A DNA stretch of 9,106 bases, from positions 1 through 9,106 of the forward strand of contig JANXQG010000417.1 of assembly GCA_025356915.1 (NCBI GenBank), read 5' to 3'. Shown piece by piece: positions 6,865-9,106 of the stretch (within the stretch, counting starts at the first letter, position 1; each line of letters begins with the position of its first letter). The notes below the pieces were generated by a model. It did no database searches, was not told the origin of the DNA, and saw only the letters and a program-made list of their open reading frames with translations. The translations under genes were made by a program, and so were the position numbers. Source of the DNA: Planctomycetota bacterium (GTDB lineage: Bacteria; Planctomycetota; Planctomycetia; Pirellulales; Thermoguttaceae).

Positions 6865-7428
6865 GTGATCGAACCCCTTGTCCCGAAAGAGTGTTTTTTC
6901 ACCCAGGGCGTGGGTAAGCATCGCAATCAGTTGCAAAGCTTCGAGCTGGCGCTGCGCGACGCTGGCATTGAAATGTGCAACCTGGTCCGCGTATCGAGCA
7001 TCTTCCCGCCACACTGCAAACTGATCTCCAAGAATGCCGGTTTGCGGAAGTTGCAACCCGGCCAGGTCACCTATGTCGTGTTGGCCGAGGCCTCGACCAA
7101 CGAGCCTTCGCGGCTTGTCGGTGCCTCGATCGGACTCGCCTTGCCGGCCGCCGGGCACCAGTACGGGTATATCAGCGAGCATCACGGCTACGGCATGACC
7201 GAACAAAAGATGCGCGATTTCGTCGAGGATATGGCCGCCACGATGTTGGCTACCACCTTAGGCATTGAGTTCGACCCCGAGACCGCTTACGATCAGCGCA
7301 AAGAGATCTACCACATGTCGGGCAAGATCATTAAGACGCGTGCTTGCGCGCAAACGGCCGAAGGCGACAAATCGGGCCTCTGGACCACGGTCATCGCCTC
7401 CGCGGTGTTCTTGTTCCGCGACGACTAA
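6865..7428 (+). CDS. pdaD: Pyruvoyl-dependent arginine decarboxylase
   Basis: This enzyme decarboxylates arginine to agmatine with a pyruvoyl group made by self-cleavage of the proenzyme, not with PLP. The 187-residue product from GTG 6865 is near family size (Methanocaldococcus jannaschii 165, chlamydial about 195). The cleavage site LVRVSSIFPPHC (40-51) is intact: cutting between Ser44 and Ser45 would give a beta chain of 44 residues and an alpha chain starting with pyruvoyl from Ser45. EHHGYG (105-110) supplies the conserved acid, Glu105, matching Glu109 of the archaeal enzyme. The product normally forms trimers in the cytosol. It is the last gene of the polyamine run and ends convergently with the small gene at 7548. 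No agmatinase or agmatine deiminase is in the window, so agmatine must be processed elsewhere or used directly. Confidence 0.9.
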   Translation: MIEPLVPKECFFTQGVGKHRNQLQSFELALRDAGIEMCNLVRVSSIFPPHCKLISKNAGLRKLQPGQVTYVVLAEASTNEPSRLVGASIGLALPAAGHQYGYISEHHGYGMTEQKMRDFVEDMAATMLATTLGIEFDPETAYDQRKEIYHMSGKIIKTRACAQTAEGDKSGLWTTVIASAVFLFRDD

Positions 7429-7451
7429 GGATCGGCCCAAAAACAACTTGG

Positions 7452-7495
7452 GGTGCAAGCGTCTCGCCTGCGCATGCAGCCGAGACGGCCGCACC
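7452..7495. repeat. GC-rich palindromic hairpin between convergent genes
   Basis: Nested arms are GGTGC/GCACC (7452-7456, 7491-7495), CGTCTCG/CGAGACG (7460-7466, 7481-7487) and CTGC/GCAG (7468-7471, 7476-7479) around a GCAT loop. It lies between the pdaD stop (7428) and the small-gene stop (7548), so it may end transcription in both directions. There is no T-run directly after it on the plus strand. On the minus strand only a short T-tract follows some bases away. A smaller stem CCCAA/TTGGG (7436-7440, 7448-7452) abuts it. The form resembles dispersed palindromes of planctomycete intergenic DNA, though one copy cannot show that. Confidence 0.55.
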
Positions 7496-7547
7496 ACAAA
7501 AACGCGGTGTTAATGTGTTAATGTTGGACAGGTCCTAAAGCCGGAAC

Positions 7548-7784
7548 TTACCGCTGGTAACCTAACGTCTTGATCACCGACAGCATTTCTTCGTAGGTGA
7601 TGAAGCGGCGGCGGTGACGTAGCTTGTAGGCGTCGATGGCCTGGGCCAGATCGAGTGCTTCCGGTGAAAGCCCTTCATGCGAATTGGTGAACTGACGACG
7701 CTCGAAGGTCGGGTTGCGGCCCGAGATGTCGTGTGAGCGGCGATCAACGAATGTGGCGGGCGGTGTTTCGAGTTCCTGGAACAT
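7548..7784 (-). CDS. Conserved small planctomycete-type protein of unknown function (78 aa)
   Basis: The protein begins MFQELETPPATFVDRRSHD and ends in RRRFITYEEMLSVIKTLGYQR. It has no signal peptide or membrane segment, so it should be cytosolic. The first half is polar and probably unstructured. The second half (about 44-78) should form two helices split by the basic KLRHRRR stretch. From memory, near-identical C-terminal tails occur in small hypothetical proteins of many planctomycetes; no function is known to me. The start at 7784 is well supported by GAGGAG (7797-7792) seven bases upstream. An in-frame ATG at 7859 would add 25 residues of poor quality. It is convergent with pdaD and divergent from the secreted protein at 8032. 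The basic patch could suggest nucleic-acid contact, but that is a guess. Confidence 0.75.
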   Translation of the reverse strand: MFQELETPPATFVDRRSHDISGRNPTFERRQFTNSHEGLSPEALDLAQAIDAYKLRHRRRFITYEEMLSVIKTLGYQR

Positions 7785-7854
7785 AGCATTTCTCCTCAAG
7801 GTGGGCACGGGGCAAGGTAGGACGATCTCATTTCCCGTCTGGTAAATCCTAGCT

Positions 7855-7892
7855 TGCAATTCCGCGGCAGGAGGGACTTCCCAGGAATTGCA
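7855..7892. repeat. Perfect 9-bp inverted repeat in the divergent intergenic region
   Basis: TGCAATTCC (7855-7863) faces GGAATTGCA (7884-7892) across 20 bases that contain a second small palindrome GGGA-CT-TCCC (7873-7882). It lies about 30 bases upstream of the candidate -10 box at 7924. It could be an operator or a remnant of a mobile palindrome; no T-run suggests a terminator. Confidence 0.45.
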
Positions 7893-7920
7893 GATTCTGC
7901 GGGAAGTTCATCCCACAATA

Positions 7921-7929
7921 TGCTATAAT
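7921..7929 (+). promoter_or_regulatory. Extended -10 promoter for the secreted protein gene
   Basis: TGCTATAAT is a perfect extended -10 element (TGnTATAAT). No good -35 hexamer is found 16-18 bases upstream, as is common for extended -10 promoters. Transcription from about 7936 gives a leader of about 96 bases that includes the hairpin at 7974-8007. Confidence 0.5.
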
Positions 7930-7973
7930 CCCTATATCCGCTCCACCGTAGTCTTCCTCCGCCGGAGAACGGC

Positions 7974-8007
7974 CTTCGTAAAACGGAATGAATTCCGTCC
8001 TACGAAG
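7974..8007. repeat. Long near-perfect palindrome in the leader of the secreted protein gene
   Basis: CTTCGTA (7974-7980) pairs with TACGAAG (8001-8007), and ACGGAAT (7983-7989) pairs with ATTCCGT (7992-7998). An AA/CC internal mismatch separates the stems and a GA dinucleotide forms the tip. Fourteen pairs in 34 bases is well beyond chance. It ends 11 bases before the SD AGGAG (8019-8023), so the RNA could fold beside the ribosome site. The shape fits a REP-like or small MITE-like element, or a structured leader. Confidence 0.6.
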
Positions 8008-8031
8008 TATCCTCTTCCAGGAGAAATCGCC

Positions 8032-9057
8032 ATGCAACTGCCTATCTTCATACCTTCGGCACTGATATCGCTGGCTCTTGCGGCAACCGCTTGGGCTGCG
8101 CCGGCCGGCCAGGTGCAACTAGAAATCACAGGACAAACGCAGCTTGGAGCGGGCATGTCGTTTCAGCAATGGGGACAGGCATTAGCCGCAGCCGGTGTGC
8201 AGAACTTCCGTCTCCGCTCGGCCCAAGAAGGCGACAAGCCGGCGATCGAGGACATCGGCACGCCGCAAATGCCGCTCTACAAAGTGACCGCCGTTCTTGG
8301 TGCCCGCGACGAACTGATCGTGCCTGGTGGTAGCTTTCGCCGCAGCGAGTGCAAGAAGCTGGCCGCTTGGCTGGACGACCTAGCCAAACATGGTCCGCCG
8401 GAAACACGCGAGAAGCTTTCCGCTTTCGGCCTCACGGGCAGCCAGTTGGAGAAGATCAACGCCGATCTCTCCAAAGCAGTTGGATTCTCAACCAAGGGCA
8501 TGACGCGCAGTGAGGCGGTAAATAAGATCGCCGGGCAGCTTGGCCTTGCGCTGAAAATTGAAGGTGCCTTGGCTCAAGGCGACGACCCGATCGAGGAAGA
8601 GCTTTCCGAGTTTTCTAGCGGCACGGCCCTGGCTTGCATCTTGCGGCCGATCGGCTTTTGCATGGTGCCCAGCGAGTCGGGCGAGACGCTCTCCTACGCG
8701 GTGCGGAAGACTCAGCTCGATCAGGAGCTTTGGCCTATCGGCTGGCCCGCCGAGGGCGCGCAAAAGCTCCTGCCGGCCCTGTATGACTTCCACAACGTAA
8801 ATGTCTCCGGCGTTACGGCAACCAAGCTTCTGGAGGTGGTCGGCAAGCAGGTCAACGCAGCGGTGCTTTACGATCGCAACGCCCTCGCACGGCATGGCAT
8901 CGAACCCAACAAGGTGACCGTTTCGCATCCCCAGCAGCGAACCACTTACAGCGTCGCCCTCCGCAAGATGCTAGCGAAGGTCAGGTTGAAATTCGAGGTG
9001 CGGGTCGATGAGGCCGGCAAAGCGTTCTTGTGGGTCAGTACGATGAAGCCGGTGTAG
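8032..9057 (+). CDS. Secreted protein of unknown function with two secretin/TonB N-terminal-like repeats
   Basis: The 341-residue protein starts with a clear signal peptide (MQLPIFIPSALISLALAATAWA, cleavage after AWA). AGGAG eight bases upstream of ATG 8032 fixes the start; the in-frame ATG at 7888 would bury the signal peptide and is rejected. The middle (about 140-215) has a conserved look: MTRSEAVNKIAGQLGLALKI, then a beta-strand with SSGTALACILRPIGFCMVP. The end (about 265-338) repeats the pattern with TKLLEVVGKQVNAAVLYD, a strand with KVTVSHPQQRTTYSVAL, and RKMLAKVRLKFEV. Each block (helix, strand, helix 'L..iL', strand) resembles the short N-terminal domain of secretins and TonB receptors, but no barrel or pore follows. 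I do not recognise a named family; similar solo proteins are common in planctomycetes. It is probably periplasmic. It has its own promoter and is not part of the polyamine run. Confidence 0.75.
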   Translation: MQLPIFIPSALISLALAATAWAAPAGQVQLEITGQTQLGAGMSFQQWGQALAAAGVQNFRLRSAQEGDKPAIEDIGTPQMPLYKVTAVLGARDELIVPGGSFRRSECKKLAAWLDDLAKHGPPETREKLSAFGLTGSQLEKINADLSKAVGFSTKGMTRSEAVNKIAGQLGLALKIEGALAQGDDPIEEELSEFSSGTALACILRPIGFCMVPSESGETLSYAVRKTQLDQELWPIGWPAEGAQKLLPALYDFHNVNVSGVTATKLLEVVGKQVNAAVLYDRNALARHGIEPNKVTVSHPQQRTTYSVALRKMLAKVRLKFEVRVDEAGKAFLWVSTMKPV

Positions 9058-9059
9058 GA

Positions 9060-9106
9060 CTACAGCAGCCCGTCCAACTCCTCCACCAGCTTCCCAAACT
9101 GCTCCA
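9060..9106 (-). CDS. C-terminal end of an unidentified gene (14 codons)
   Basis: On the minus strand the frame ending at TAG (9062-9060) reads EQFGKLVEELDGLL, a plausible amphipathic helix at a protein end. It stays open to the window edge. Its stop is two bases from the stop of the secreted protein gene, a typical tight convergent pair. Too little is visible to name it, and a chance open stretch is possible. Confidence 0.45.
   Translation of the reverse strand, partial: EQFGKLVEELDGLL

Noticed and set aside
7507..7522. Tandem 8-base repeat GTGTTAAT x2
   Set aside because: Only two units in a non-coding gap; too short to read as more than replication slippage.
7888..8031. 48-residue N-terminal extension of the secreted protein
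   Set aside because: It would place the signal peptide inside the chain, and it contains the extended -10 box and the leader palindrome. AGGAG supports ATG 8032.

Overview
The window (about 9.1 kb, moderately GC-rich) looks like chromosomal DNA of a planctomycete, probably of the Pirellulales type. The reasons are the mix of secreted sugar-active and beta-helix proteins, a small conserved protein ending in a basic 'FITYEEMLSVIKTLGY' tail, a secreted protein with two secretin-like repeats, and GC-rich palindromes between genes. No rRNA, tRNA, CRISPR array, transposase or phage gene was seen. The organism assignment is inference.

Layout. (1) 1-1615, minus: the first 538 residues of a secreted GH95-like glycoside hydrolase, cut by the left window edge. 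(2) 1732-2875, minus: a secreted right-handed beta-helix protein broken by a central deletion that also shifts the frame, followed by an intrinsic terminator. (3) 2925-3989, minus: a deoxyhypusine-synthase-family enzyme. (4) 3990-4222: a divergent regulatory region with a candidate promoter on each strand, a paired inverted repeat and a hairpin against the hss start. (5) 4223-7428, plus: a compact three-gene run of homospermidine synthase, an ornithine-decarboxylase-type PLP enzyme, and a pyruvoyl-dependent arginine decarboxylase. (6) 7548-7784, minus: a 78-residue conserved small protein, convergent with the run before it across a palindromic element. (7) 8032-9057, plus: a 341-residue secreted protein of unknown function with an extended -10 promoter and a long leader hairpin. 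(8) 9060-9106, minus: the last 14 codons of an unidentified gene, convergent and two bases away.

The core of the window is a polyamine locus at 2925-7428. Ornithine decarboxylase would supply putrescine, and homospermidine synthase would condense two putrescines into sym-homospermidine. The pyruvoyl enzyme would make agmatine from arginine, but nothing in the window turns agmatine into putrescine. The divergent DHS-family protein keeps the catalytic lysine of deoxyhypusine synthase, yet several residues that bind spermidine in the human enzyme appear changed. Bacteria generally lack eIF5A, so its likely job is a small-molecule or unusual protein aminobutyl transfer. This is the best candidate here for undescribed biochemistry.
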